A stretch of DNA of 64,000 nt, from assembly GCF_014205215.1 (NCBI RefSeq), contig NZ_JACHNC010000001.1, forward strand, positions 5,390,501 to 5,454,500, written 5' to 3'. A program made the position numbers and the translations under genes. The notes under the pieces are model-generated. The model worked only from the letters and a program-made list of their open reading frames with translations, ran no database searches and was not told where the DNA came from. The DNA is from Actinoplanes lobatus. GTDB lineage: Bacteria; Actinomycetota; Actinomycetes; Mycobacteriales; Micromonosporaceae. This document shows positions 16,901 through 28,453 of this stretch, piece by piece (within the stretch, counting starts at the first letter, position 1; the number at the start of each line of letters is the position of its first letter).

Positions 16901-18060
16901 CAGATCCCTCCCACGAATCGGCCGGGCGCGAAGCGGTGGTCCGGATCGAACTGGTCCTTCACCCGGCGCATCAGCTCCAGCCCGGGCACCGGCCCCCACA
17001 TGTCCAGGCCGTCGAGGGTCCCGTCGGGCGCGGTCAGCACGACGGCATGGCCCTCGGCCCGGGTGGCCGCCGCCCGCAAGGCGCCCACCACTCCCGGGAT
17101 CCCGGCCGGCGCCCCGGACGGGAACCCCGCGTGGAGGACACCGGTGGCGGCCGAACCACGGATCGTGCCGCCGGCCGCGATCACGGCCTTCACCAGGGCG
17201 GGGACCGCGGAGAGGACGCCGGTCAACTTCACGCCGAGACCGCCCGGCGGCCACGGTGGGGTGTCCCACCAGGACGGCGGCAGGTCGGTGACCTCACCGT
17301 CGAGGAGCCGGGCCAGGGCGGCCGCGCGGTCGCGGACACCCTCCTCGGTGCCCTCCACCAGGACCGCGATCTCCGGGGGCGCGCCGGGCCCGGCGTCGAT
17401 CTCCACGGCGCTCGGGGCCAGCTGGGCGGCCAGGATCCGCGCCACCGCGGTGGGCGGGGCGGTCGCCCGTACGAAAGCGGTGTCGAGAGGGACCGGATGC
17501 AGGCGGAAGACGCACTCGGTGATCAGCCCGAGCGTGCCCTGCGCGCCGGTGTAGAGCTTGCCCAGGTCGTACCCGGCGACGTTCTTCACCACCTTGCCGC
17601 CCGCCCGGGCGATCCGGCCGTCCGGCCGCACCACCGTGACGCCGATCAGCAGGTCGCGGGCCGTGCCGTAGCGCAGGCGCCGCGGCCCGGAGGCGTTCGC
17701 CGAGACGGCGCCGCCGGCCGTCGCGGTGGGCGGCGCGTCCAGCGCCAGCTGCTGGCCGGGCAGGGCGTGCAGCTCGGCCATCGGGGTGCCGGCCCGGACG
17801 ACGGTGATCAGGTCCCCGGCGGCGTGCTCCACCACCCCGGCCAGCCGGCGGGTGTCGATGATCAGATCCAGGTCACGCGGTGGCGGTCCCTGCTGGATCT
17901 TCGTGCCGCCGCCGCGGATCACGACGGTGAGATCGCGGGCGGCCGCGATCAGCGCGGCGGCCTCCTCGGTGCTTGCCGGAGCGGCGACGAAGCGGGCCGG
18001 AACACCGCACACCACATCGTCGTCACCCGCCTTGACGGCGAGGTCGTCGAGAACGCTCAT
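16900..18060 (-). CDS. glcE: glycolate oxidase FAD-binding subunit GlcE
   Basis: 386 residues, full length. It is a PCMH-type FAD-binding protein: VVIRGGGTKIQQG near residue 48, ALDAPPTATAGGAVSANASG near 106, and GGKVVKNVAGYDLGKLYTGA near 153, followed by TLGLITECVFRLHP. With GlcD and GlcF it oxidises glycolate to glyoxylate. Start and stop both overlap neighbours by one base (TGATG), so the three subunits are translationally coupled. The C-terminal FDPDHRFAPGRFVGGI is the usual family ending. Confidence 0.9.
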   Translation of the reverse strand: MSVLDDLAVKAGDDDVVCGVPARFVAAPASTEEAAALIAAARDLTVVIRGGGTKIQQGPPPRDLDLIIDTRRLAGVVEHAAGDLITVVRAGTPMAELHALPGQQLALDAPPTATAGGAVSANASGPRRLRYGTARDLLIGVTVVRPDGRIARAGGKVVKNVAGYDLGKLYTGAQGTLGLITECVFRLHPVPLDTAFVRATAPPTAVARILAAQLAPSAVEIDAGPGAPPEIAVLVEGTEEGVRDRAAALARLLDGEVTDLPPSWWDTPPWPPGGLGVKLTGVLSAVPALVKAVIAAGGTIRGSAATGVLHAGFPSGAPAGIPGVVGALRAAATRAEGHAVVLTAPDGTLDGLDMWGPVPGLELMRRVKDQFDPDHRFAPGRFVGGI

Positions 18061-19517
18061 CAGAAGATCTCCGCCACGCCGGACTCCTGCAGGGGATGTG
18101 GGCCGGTGCGGCGGCCGGGGCGTTCGCCGCACAGGCGGGGAGTGGGGAAGATCTTGCCCGGATTGGCCAGGCCGCCGGGGTCGAAGGCGCAGCGGACCAG
18201 CTGCATGGTGTCCAGGTCGGTGTCGGTGAACATGCGCGGCATGTAGTGGGCCTTCTCGACGCCGACGCCGTGCTCGCCGGTGATGGAGCCGCCGTACTCG
18301 ATGCAGAGGTCGATGATGGCGCCGGAGACGGTCTCGGCGCGGCCCTCCTCGCCGGGAACCCGGGCGTCGAACAGGACCAGCGGGTGCAGGTTGCCATCAC
18401 CGGCGTGGAAGACGTTCGCCACCCGGACGCCGTGCGAGGAGGCCACCTCGTCGATGCGGCGCAGCACCTCCGGCAGCGCGGTCCGGGGGATCACCCCGTC
18501 CTGGACGATGTAGTCGGGGCTGATCCGGCCGACCGCCGCGAACGCCGACTTGCGGCCCCGCCAGATCAGCTGCCGCTCGTCGTCGTCGGCGGCCACCCGG
18601 GTCTCGAAGGCGCCGTTGGCGTCGCAGAGCCGGGTCACCTCGTCGAACTGGGCGGCGACCTCGGCCGACGGTCCGTCCAGCTCGACGATCAGGACGGCGC
18701 CCGCACCGGCCGGATAGCCGCAGTGGACGGCGGCCTCGGCGGCCTCGATGGACAGCGCGTCCATCATCTCGATGGCGGCCGGCACCACCCCGGCCGCGAT
18801 GATCGCCGAGGTGGCGGCGCCCGCCTGGTCGGTGCCGTGGAAGGCGGCCAGCAGTGTGCGCACGGTCTCCGGCAGCCGGGTCAGACGTACCGTCACCTCG
18901 GTGGCGACCCCGAGCGTGCCCTCCGAGCCGACGAACGCGCCGAGCAGGTCGTAGCCGGGGGTGTCCGGGGCGGCGCCGCCGAGCCGGACCCGGTCGCCGT
19001 CCGGCGTGACCACCTCCAGCCCGGTCACGTGGTTGGTGGTGAAGCCGTACTTGAGGCAGTGTGCCCCGCCCGCGTTCTCCGCCACGTTGCCGCCGATGGA
19101 GCAGATCTGCTGGCTGGACGGGTCGGGGGCGTAGTAGTAGCCGTGCTCCTTCGACACCGTCGACACCTGGAGGTTGATGACGCCGGGCTGGACGACGGCC
19201 CGCTCGTCCTCCGGCCGCAGCGACAGGATCTCCCGCAGCTGCGAGGTCACGATGAGCACCCCCTCGGCGTGCGGGAGCGCCCCACCGGACAGGCCGGTGC
19301 CGGATCCGCGGGCCACGAACGGCACCCCCGCCCCGGCACAGGCGCGGACCACGGCGGCGACCTCGGCGGCGGTGTGCGGGAGGGCGACCAGCGCCGGGAT
19401 CACGCGGTAGTGGGCGAGGCCGTCACACTCGTACGTCCGCAACTGCTGCCGGTCGGTGAGCACCTGGTTCGGGCCCATTTCGGCCCGCAACCGCACGGCC
19501 AAGGCGTCGATGCCCAT
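18060..19517 (-). CDS. glcD: glycolate oxidase subunit GlcD
   Basis: 485 residues, the FAD-linked catalytic subunit of glycolate oxidase. The PCMH-type FAD site is seen in VPFVARGSGTGLSGGALP, DPSSQQICSIGGNVAENAGG and GLEVVTPDGDRVRLGG. The C-terminal oxidase domain has ANVFHAGDGNLHPLVLFD and SITGEHGVGVEKAHYM, with the histidines that bind metal and substrate. ATG 19517 is chosen because AGGAGG lies 6 nt upstream. D-lactate dehydrogenase is a possible alternative for GlcD alone, but the glcDEF order makes glycolate oxidase the better call. No regulator gene is adjacent. Confidence 0.9.
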   Translation of the reverse strand: MGIDALAVRLRAEMGPNQVLTDRQQLRTYECDGLAHYRVIPALVALPHTAAEVAAVVRACAGAGVPFVARGSGTGLSGGALPHAEGVLIVTSQLREILSLRPEDERAVVQPGVINLQVSTVSKEHGYYYAPDPSSQQICSIGGNVAENAGGAHCLKYGFTTNHVTGLEVVTPDGDRVRLGGAAPDTPGYDLLGAFVGSEGTLGVATEVTVRLTRLPETVRTLLAAFHGTDQAGAATSAIIAAGVVPAAIEMMDALSIEAAEAAVHCGYPAGAGAVLIVELDGPSAEVAAQFDEVTRLCDANGAFETRVAADDDERQLIWRGRKSAFAAVGRISPDYIVQDGVIPRTALPEVLRRIDEVASSHGVRVANVFHAGDGNLHPLVLFDARVPGEEGRAETVSGAIIDLCIEYGGSITGEHGVGVEKAHYMPRMFTDTDLDTMQLVRCAFDPGGLANPGKIFPTPRLCGERPGRRTGPHPLQESGVAEIF

Positions 19518-19641
19518 CGCGAACCTCCTCGGCGTCACTGCCCTGGGCTCACGCTAACCGTGATCGTCCCGCCGCGCGATGGGAAGCCGGCCGGATCGAC
19601 CGCCCGGCATCTTTCGGCCGGCGGTCTGGCACTATTGCCGG

Positions 19642-20328
19642 ATGCTCCAGACCGCCAGACCCCTCCGTGCCGTCCTCGGCGCCGCCTGCGCCCTGGTCCT
19701 GGCGGCGGGGTGCACCTCCTCGGACGACCCCGACGAGAGCCTGATCACCACCACCACCATGCGCGGCGCGTTCCTGCAGCCCACCGAGATCGGCCCGGCC
19801 TGGGCGGCCCCGGAGGAGAGCGCGAGCCCGCAGCAGATGGTCAGCTTCTGCGGCGGCGCGAGCACGCCACCGCAGGCCCCGCCGGGCGCCGAGGTGGTGA
19901 CGTCGTCGGCCGCCGACGAGGGGGAGAAGGGCGCGCAGACCCTGCACCAGACCGCTCTCGTCTTCGCCGACGAGGCGAGCGCCAAGGCCGGGCAGGAGCT
20001 GCTGCGGGTGGTCGCCGACCAGTGCCCGCCCTCGGCGAGTGTGGCGGCGGCCCAGACCGCCGACCGCAACGAGCCCGCCTACACCGAGACGGCCGAGGTG
20101 CGCGATCTCAGTGAGGGCGCCTGGTCCGGGTTCGTGATCGTCCGCCACAAGCTGTACGAGTCGGAGCACCCCGGCACCGCCGACACCGCCGTGTCCGTGC
20201 TGCGCACCCGCAATGTGGTGCTCGTCGGCACGTACGCCATCTACCGGCTGGAGAACAGCACCCCGTCGCCGGGCTTCGAGGCCGACTGGCAGCGGCTGGT
20301 CGGCTCGGTCGTGCAGCGGGTGGGATAG
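19642..20328 (+). CDS. lipoprotein, unknown function
   Basis: 228 residues. The signal peptide ends in the lipobox LAAGC, placing the lipid on Cys24. The mature part is a single alpha/beta domain: EIGPAWAAPEES, TLHQTALVFADEASAKAGQE, and SGFVIVRHKLYESEHPGTAD. This resembles PknH-sensor-like/LpqN-type actinobacterial lipoproteins, in which a Cys pair (here Cys in SFCGG and in ADQCPP) bridges the sheet. That resemblance is loose. The gene is divergent from glcD across 124 bp. Confidence 0.75.
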   Translation: MLQTARPLRAVLGAACALVLAAGCTSSDDPDESLITTTTMRGAFLQPTEIGPAWAAPEESASPQQMVSFCGGASTPPQAPPGAEVVTSSAADEGEKGAQTLHQTALVFADEASAKAGQELLRVVADQCPPSASVAAAQTADRNEPAYTETAEVRDLSEGAWSGFVIVRHKLYESEHPGTADTAVSVLRTRNVVLVGTYAIYRLENSTPSPGFEADWQRLVGSVVQRVG

Positions 20329-20595
20329 ACACACGGACAAACGTCGTCTAATGTTCGCGGTGCGCCGTTGCGAGTTCTTCCCCCGTGGAATTCGCAGCGG
20401 CGCCCTTACTTCTGCCGGACTCTTCGCCCCCGTGCGCGTTGCTGCGCGGAGAGAGCGCGTACCGAGCAGACATCACCGAACCCCTGTGGAAAAGTCCACG
20501 AGACTGTTAACTATTCACTCCGGACGTGCTTAGCCTTACGAATCCCAGGGCAGGACTTAGTATCCGCCGCGGATTCTTCACCGGAGGTATGGGGC

Positions 20596-23274
<2,679 letters not shown>

Positions 23275-23291
23275 TCTCTACCCACTCAGCC

Positions 23292-23327
23292 GGGCGGTGG
23301 GTGCGGCTCCGTTCGCACCCACCGCCC
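23292..23327. terminator. 14-bp stem terminator after ppdK
   Basis: GGGCGGTGGGTGCG (23292-23305) pairs perfectly with CGCACCCACCGCCC (23314-23327) around an 8-nt loop, 17 bp after the ppdK stop. There is no U-tract, as is common in high-GC Actinobacteria. Confidence 0.75.
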
Positions 23328-23390
23328 AACCCCATTTCCGGTACGCACGTCGCCGCCCCCAAACGCACCTTCCCCGTCCCGCCGGCTCCC

Positions 23391-23733
23391 GAGATCTTGG
23401 ACGTCTATCCACCGCGTCCGGTGATGATTCGTCCAAGGTCCGGCAGGGCTGGTGTGTCCTGTTTGCGTCGTGCCCTGCCGTCCGAGATCTTGGACGTCTG
23501 CCCACCGCGTCCGGTGATGATTCGTCCAAGGTCCGGCAGGGCTGGTGCGTCCTGTTTGCGTCGTGCCCTGCCGTCCGAGATCTTGGACGTCTGCCCACCG
23601 CGTCCGGTGATGATTCGTCCAAGGTCCGGCAGGGCTGATGCGTCCTGTTTGCGCCGTGCCCTGCAGTCCGAGATCTTGGGCGATCAGCCACCAGCGCGGG
23701 TGGGAAATCGTCCAAGATCGCGACGGGTGGTGG
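23391..23733. repeat. 93-bp tandem repeat, 3 full copies plus a diverged fourth
   Basis: Copies begin at 23391, 23484 and 23577 (each GAGATCTTGGACG...) and a fourth at 23670; spacing is exactly 93 bp. Each copy contains an internal inverted repeat CTTGGACG ... CGTCCAAG separated by about 26 nt. The fourth copy has diverged in sequence but its arms still pair (ATCGTCCAAGATC). A further related pair of arms occurs at about 23790-23871. The repeat is open on the minus strand only because 93 is a multiple of three; there is no ribosome site or recognisable protein. Confidence 0.85.
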
Positions 23734-23871
23734 GTGGCGGTGGGCGGTGGGTTGGGGCCGTGAGGCCTGGAGTGAGGGGCGTCGGTGGTGATGATCTTGG
23801 GTGATCGGATACGCCCCGCCCGGACAGCCGCAATGGTGCAAATCGCGCCATTCAGCGACGATCGCTCAAGG

Positions 23872-24335
23872 TCTACATCGGTACTTGCGGATGGCTCGAG
23901 CGGTCGGCGGTGACCGGTCGAATGTCGCGGCGAAGGCGGGAAAGCACGCGAGCAGGCGACTTTGCATCGACGCCAGGCAACAACCGAAGAAGAGACTCCC
24001 AGGGCTGTCTCAACTGCCTCGAATCGATCCGCGCCTGGCCGGACCAGCAGCGCCTGGCCGGACCAGCAGCGTCTGGCCAGGCGCGGATCGCCGCGGCCGG
24101 ACCGGGTCGGCCGGCGCAACCGCCCTGAAACCAGCCGCTGAGATCCACAAGCTCGTCGCTTCCCGACCCGCAGCCTGACCGCCGGCTCCTTGCCCGGCGA
24201 GCCGGAGTGCGGCCCGCCCTTGTCCGGTCAGAGCCGGGTGGCGGTGGTCTCCACCTACCCATCCGTACTCGCGCGTTGCGTGTTCGCCGAAGCAAGCGCT
24301 GTCAGCGAGCGGAAGTCCCGGCCGGGGCCTGGGGG
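23872..24335. other. gene-free stretch with one long hairpin
   Basis: I find no convincing gene here. The clearest structure is CGATCCGCGCCTGGCC (24025-24040) inverted perfectly at 24075-24090, with a 34-nt loop that itself holds direct 19-bp copies of GCGCCTGGCCGGACCAGCA (24031 and 24050). It could act as a terminator or a structured RNA element. Open frames here are compositionally biased and unlike any protein I know. Confidence 0.5.
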
Positions 24336-25172
24336 TCAACTGGTTGCCGAGAGGGCGTAGAAGAGGGGGATACGTGGGGCGTCGTCGGGAAGGCGCCAGA
24401 AGCCGGTGCCGATGGGGCGCATGTGGGGCCAGCGTGGCCAGGGGATCTCGTCGCTCTCGTGCAGGGAGCGGATGGTCAGACCAGCCTGGACCAGGGATGT
24501 CACCACCTCGCCGAGACCGTGGGACCACTCGTAGCTGACGGTGGCCCCGGTCAGGGCCGGGCCGTCGGTGTAGGTGCGGGTGGCGTCGAGTTCAGCGGCA
24601 CCGCGGCCGGCGAGGTAGTCCTTGCGGAGCAGCAGGGACTGATCGCCGGGGTCGCGCTGAACCATGCCGATCGACTGGAGCACCGGGTGAAACTCGACCA
24701 CGTAAAGTGAGCCACCGGGCTTCAGGAGTTGCTTGATCACGCCGGCCCAGCGATCCAGGTCCGGTAGGTAGCAGAGGGCGCCCTTCCCGGTGTAGACCAG
24801 GTCGAAACTGCGGCCCGGCAGGGCCTCTGCGGCGTCGTAGACGTTGGCGTGGACGTATTCGATCGGGAGGCCGGCGTCGGCGGCCAGCTTGCGCGCTGTC
24901 CGGACGGAGGCGCTGGACACGTCGAGGCCGGTCACGGAGTGTGCGCCCCGGCGGGCGAATGCGGCTGTCTCGGTGCCGAGGTGGCACTGGAGATGCAGGA
25001 CGTCGCGGCCGGTCAGGTCACCCATGTCGGACCACTCGTAGTCGGCGAACCAGCTCTCCGGGTCGCGACCGGCCACATCGTAGAACCGGCTCGCGGCGTG
25101 GATGGGGGTGCGCTCGTCCCAATTCGCCTCGATGGCGGCCATGCGATCGCGGGTCGCGTCGTCGAAGGTCAT
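24336..25172 (-). CDS. class I SAM-dependent methyltransferase
   Basis: 278 residues. SAM-binding motif I is LHLQCHLGTETAAFARRG (a degenerate form in which QCHLGTE replaces DLGCGTG), with the acidic residue after strand 2 in VTGLDVSSASV. Motif ANVYDAAEALPGRSFDLVYT follows. LLKPGGSLYVVEFHPV marks strand 5. This subtype is common in Actinobacteria and Bacilli; its substrate is unknown. ATG 25172 has AGGA 5 nt upstream. Continuing the frame upstream would cross repeats and is rejected. Confidence 0.83.
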   Translation of the reverse strand: MTFDDATRDRMAAIEANWDERTPIHAASRFYDVAGRDPESWFADYEWSDMGDLTGRDVLHLQCHLGTETAAFARRGAHSVTGLDVSSASVRTARKLAADAGLPIEYVHANVYDAAEALPGRSFDLVYTGKGALCYLPDLDRWAGVIKQLLKPGGSLYVVEFHPVLQSIGMVQRDPGDQSLLLRKDYLAGRGAAELDATRTYTDGPALTGATVSYEWSHGLGEVVTSLVQAGLTIRSLHESDEIPWPRWPHMRPIGTGFWRLPDDAPRIPLFYALSATS

Positions 25173-25261
25173 CGGATTCCTTTCAGGACCGTGATTCCGC
25201 CGGGTGGGACCCCGCGGGTCTCGCTTCGGTTCGGCCGGTGCTGAGCCGGCCGCTCCGTGGG

Positions 25262-25430
25262 TTCGGATGGGCGGGGTTGGTTCGGGTTCGCCGGTTGGGG
25301 CTGGCGTTTTTGTGGGCTCGGGCGGCCGGGGTTGGTTCGGGTTCGCCGGTTGGGGCCGGCGTTTTGTGAGTTCGGGCGGCCGGGGCTGGTTCGGGCTCGC
25401 CGGGCTGGGGGGCGTTCTGTGGGCGCTGTG
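25262..25430. repeat. 55-bp imperfect tandem repeat, 3 copies
   Basis: Copies start at about 25276, 25331 and 25385 (GTTGGTTCGG or GCTGGTTCGG followed by a G-rich run), with periods of 55 and 54 bp. It fills most of the gap between the methyltransferase start and the upstream gene's stop, and so lies in the methyltransferase leader region. Confidence 0.75.
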
Positions 25431-25438
25431 GGACGGGA

Positions 25439-26893
25439 TCAGCCGCTGGCGTCGGGGTAGGTGCCGTCGATCACCGAGGGTGGGCTTGCGCCGGGTGGGG
25501 TGGCGCAGGTGAACGCGCTGGTCACGGCTCGGTGCAGGTCGTGGGCTATGCGTGGGCCGGCCGACGCGAGCAACTCGGTGACGGCGTGCTCCAAGACGGC
25601 CGCGGCGGTCGGCCAGTCGGCGACGGCGGCGGCGCTCAGGTGGCGGGCGGCCTCGGCCGGGCGATGCCGGAAGAGCAGCGTCGACAGCTCGGGAACCGGT
25701 GGGCCGGCGGCGGCCAGGACCGCCTGCGGGGTGGCGTAGGCGGCGCCGGCCAGGACCGCGAGCGGATCGGTGTAACCGGCGTCGGCCAGGATGAACAGGG
25801 CCTCTCGGTCGTCGCGGGCGGTGGCCTCGGCGCGGACCCGGCCGGCCAGGGCCGCGACGATCGGGGTGTCGGCGTTGTGGCGGACTATTCCCGCATACGC
25901 CGGCAGGCGAGCCGGATCGAGCGGGGCGGGCACCGGCTCCGGGGTCAGGTCGTCGGCCCCCAATTGGTGGGCGCGGACGGTGCGCGCGGTGATCCGGGCG
26001 TGCAGGCGGTAGACCGGGTCGGCGACCGGCAGCTCCGGACCGCCGAGGATCTGCTCGTTCGCGGAGACGACCGCCGCCGCCACGGCGCTGCTGCTCGACG
26101 GGGTCTGCCGGATGGTGTTGTGCGCGTGGGCGAGAGCGGGGTCGGGCCGGCGGCCGGCCAGGCGCTGGGCGGTGTAGCGGTCGGAGGCGTCGCACGCGTA
26201 GGCCTCCCGGTAGACGGCGCTCAGCCCCGGCAGCTCGGCGAGCAGGGCACGGCCCAGGTCGGGGGCCAGCTCGAGGATGCCGATCGCGGTGTCGAACCGG
26301 GCCCGGTGATCGGGCCGCAGATAGGCCAGGACGTCACGGTCGTGGGCGGTCGCGCCGCCGGGCCAGGACAGTGACGGCATCCGGGTGATCAGGTGCCGCA
26401 GCCGGGACCAGGCGTGTGCCTCACCCTCCAGGTCGTGGACCCGGACGGCGGCGCGGACCAGGGCGCAGTGGGCGACGGCGGCCTCGCCGGGATCCTCGAT
26501 CAGGTTGGCCAGGGCGGTCGCGGTGTGGCGGTCGGTGGGCGCCAGGTGGGTGACGAAGACGCGCAGGAGGCGGGCCAGCGAATACGGGTTGCCCGGATGG
26601 GGTGGCGCCGGGAGCAGGGCACGGGGCAGGTCGGCGGGCGCGGTGAACAGGTGCCGGCGGGGGTCGGCGGGCTGCTCGCTCCGGCGCGGGCCCGGGGCGG
26701 CCGGGGTGGAGAGCAGGCCCCGGAGCACGCTCAGATGGAGGATCCGCGGCAGGTCGGCCCCGGTGCCGAGGACGGTTGCCAGGGCGTCGTCGAGCAGGCA
26801 TCGGAAGTGGTCGTCGGAGCCGTTGCGGGTGTGCAGGGACAGCCGCAGCGTGCGGTCGAGGATGGTCACGCCGTGATCTTCGGTCGCGGTCAC
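25439..26893 (-). CDS. hypothetical protein, 484 aa
   Basis: 484 residues with no family I recognise. It is Ala/Leu/Pro-rich, largely helical and soluble, with no signal peptide or membrane segment. Repeating helix pairs (for example ALVRAAVRVHDLEGEAHAWS and AVLAGAAYATPQAVLAAAG) suggest an alpha-solenoid. The N-terminal segment GVTILDRTLRLSLHTRNGSD may be a beta hairpin. GTG at 26891-26893 is preferred over a start at 26959 because GGAGGA sits just upstream. It is transcribed toward the methyltransferase across a repeat-rich gap. Confidence 0.65.
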   Translation of the reverse strand: MTATEDHGVTILDRTLRLSLHTRNGSDDHFRCLLDDALATVLGTGADLPRILHLSVLRGLLSTPAAPGPRRSEQPADPRRHLFTAPADLPRALLPAPPHPGNPYSLARLLRVFVTHLAPTDRHTATALANLIEDPGEAAVAHCALVRAAVRVHDLEGEAHAWSRLRHLITRMPSLSWPGGATAHDRDVLAYLRPDHRARFDTAIGILELAPDLGRALLAELPGLSAVYREAYACDASDRYTAQRLAGRRPDPALAHAHNTIRQTPSSSSAVAAAVVSANEQILGGPELPVADPVYRLHARITARTVRAHQLGADDLTPEPVPAPLDPARLPAYAGIVRHNADTPIVAALAGRVRAEATARDDREALFILADAGYTDPLAVLAGAAYATPQAVLAAAGPPVPELSTLLFRHRPAEAARHLSAAAVADWPTAAAVLEHAVTELLASAGPRIAHDLHRAVTSAFTCATPPGASPPSVIDGTYPDASG

Positions 26894-27073
26894 GTGTCCT
26901 CCGATCGATGGTGGTGCCTGCCGGTCTGCTGCGGGAATGCTACCGGCCGGGTACGACAAGTCACGTTCCGTCGCCGACCCGGCCGGGTGGAGCGGAGCCG
27001 ATCGGGCCGAAAACGTCAGGGGGCGGGTCTAGCGTTCGAGGGGATCGCGAATTCGACGATGATGGAGTGCTAG

Positions 27074-27484
27074 ATGACGTCCCGGCTCAACCCGTACATC
27101 GCGTTCAGCGGAAACGCGCGTGAGGCCATCGAGTTCTATCAGTCGATCTTCGGTGGTGACCTGACATTGCACACGTTCGGCCAGTTCGGCGCGCCCGATC
27201 CGGCCATCGCCGACCAGGTGATGCACGCCCAGCTCGAGACGCCGCAGGGCTACACCCTGATGGTGTCCGACACCCCGCCGGGCATGAGCCACACGCCGGG
27301 CGACAACATCACCGTCAGCCTCAGCGGCGGGGACGGTGACGAGCTGCGCAAGGCCTGGGCGGGGCTCTCGGCGGGCGGCACGATCAACGTGCCGCTGGAG
27401 AAGCAGATGTGGGGCGACGAGTTCGGCCAGCTGGTCGACCGGTTCGGCATCCCATGGATGGTCAACATCGTCGGGGCCAACTGA
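27074..27484 (+). CDS. VOC family protein (PhnB/YjdN-like)
   Basis: 136 residues. It is a glyoxalase/bleomycin-resistance-fold protein of the PhnB type: LNPYIAFSGNAREAIEFYQS, GGDLTLHTFGQFG, VMHAQLETPQGYTLMVSD and MWGDEFGQLVDRFGIPWMVN. Members bind metal through His/Glu and act as isomerases, dioxygenases or binding proteins; this one is not further assignable. ATG 27074 is the only good start. It is followed after 4 bp by a strong hairpin. Confidence 0.85.
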   Translation: MTSRLNPYIAFSGNAREAIEFYQSIFGGDLTLHTFGQFGAPDPAIADQVMHAQLETPQGYTLMVSDTPPGMSHTPGDNITVSLSGGDGDELRKAWAGLSAGGTINVPLEKQMWGDEFGQLVDRFGIPWMVNIVGAN

Positions 27485-27488
27485 CGGC

Positions 27489-27531
27489 GGCCCGTGGGTG
27501 GCCCCGATGACGCCGGGGCCGCCCATGGGCC
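27489..27531. terminator. 18-bp stem terminator
   Basis: The arm at 27489-27506 pairs with 27514-27531 at 16 of 18 positions around a 7-nt loop, starting 4 bp after the VOC stop. It lies between that gene and the convergent DUF4259 gene. Confidence 0.7.
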
Positions 27532-27552
27532 GGAGGCCGGGTGGCCACGGCT

Positions 27553-27665
27553 TTCCAGGATCTCGCGGATGGGGGTCGGAGGTCAGGTGGCCGCGGCTTC
27601 CAGGATCTCGCGGATGGGGGTCGGAGGTCAGGCGGCCGCGGCTTCCAGGATCTCGCGGATGGGCC
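27553..27665. repeat. 45-bp tandem repeat covering the DUF4259 3' end
   Basis: TTCCAGGATCTCGCGGATGG recurs at 27553, 27598 and 27643, a 45-bp period. The third copy is the 3' end of the DUF4259 coding region (the minus-strand stop is at 27628-27630); the other two lie beyond that stop. The gene's last codons were therefore duplicated twice outside the reading frame's end. Confidence 0.85.
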
Positions 27666-28044
27666 GGAGCGCGGCGAGCGCCTTCGGCAGCCCGTCCTCC
27701 CACAGCTCGGCCCACTCGGAGTCGTCGCCGGCCACCCGGTCCAGGGCGCGCAGGGCCAGGGCGGGCAGGTCGCCCGGCAGGTCGAGGACGCCGCCCTCGG
27801 TGCGGAAATCCGGGGCGTAGGGGGTGGTCAGCGCCGTGCCGCCGGGTAGCAGCGAGGCGATCACGGCCGCCGCGGCGACGGCATGGTTGCCGGAGTCCAC
27901 TTGGAGGTATTCGCCCTCGTGCAGGACTTCCTCGAGGGTTTCGCGGATCAGGACGGCGCGCTCGCCGGGGGCGGCCTCACGCAGGTCGCCGCTCCAATCT
28001 GCGGCGTCGTCGTTGTCGAACGGCCCGAAGTCCCAGGCGCCCAT
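27628..28044 (-). CDS. DUF4259 domain protein
   Basis: 138 residues. It begins MGAWDFGPFDNDDAADWSGD, the hallmark of DUF4259, followed by a helical body with SGNHAVAAAAVIASLL. The function of the family is unknown; members are widespread small cytosolic proteins. ATG 28044 has AGGAGG 6 nt upstream and matches the family start, so the longer frame to 28092 is rejected. The 3' end lies in a 45-bp tandem duplication. Confidence 0.85.
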   Translation of the reverse strand: MGAWDFGPFDNDDAADWSGDLREAAPGERAVLIRETLEEVLHEGEYLQVDSGNHAVAAAAVIASLLPGGTALTTPYAPDFRTEGGVLDLPGDLPALALRALDRVAGDDSEWAELWEDGLPKALAALRPIREILEAAAA

Positions 28045-28453
28045 CCATTTCCTCCTATGTGTTTCGTGGCGTCGTGTCCTGGAGATGATCACACGTTCCC
28101 CGGTGACTCCAATGGTGAAGGTGTTGCGTCACGCTGAGTGACAGTCAAGCGCTACGCGCACTCCGTGTCACTCTTCCGACAGGGGTCTTGGAGGGGTGTC
28201 CCGGATAGTGCGACGGAATGGCGTTCCCGCTGCTCAGGAAGAGTGAGAAGGGGCACGCGCGGCCGATGATTTTGGGGGCTAATGACCAATCTTCGGGTGG
28301 CTGGTCCACTGTGGTGGCCGACACGAAACGCATTCCTCGGGGTGACTGTGTGATCACAGTCGTGCTTAGACTCCCGGAGAAATCGACATCAGGCGAGCCG
28401 GGGGGCTCGTGCGCCGCCGTGCGGCCATGATGTTGCTTGAGGGGGAGAGCGAC
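28045..28453. other. intergenic region with two inverted repeats
   Basis: There is no convincing gene in this 409-bp gap. GTCAC gctga GTGAC lies at 28128-28142, and ACTGTG TGAT CACAGT at 28345-28360 (containing the perfect 10-bp palindrome TGTGATCACA). The second is about 95 bp upstream of the YceI start and could be an operator. Base composition falls toward AT in 28200-28400, which fits promoter DNA for yceI. Which protein binds is unknown. Confidence 0.4.

Noticed and set aside
16901..17269. N-terminal extension of GlcF
   Set aside because: It would overlap most of glcE; the TGATG overlap at 16900 fixes the shorter start.
23278..23841. Minus-strand frame through the 93-bp repeats encoding a Thr/Arg/Ser-rich repeat protein
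   Set aside because: Open only because the unit is 31 codons long; no start context or family, and the hairpin arms explain the conservation better.
25173..26195. Upstream extension of the methyltransferase frame
   Set aside because: It runs through repeats and opposite an unrelated gene; ATG 25172 with AGGA upstream is the natural start.
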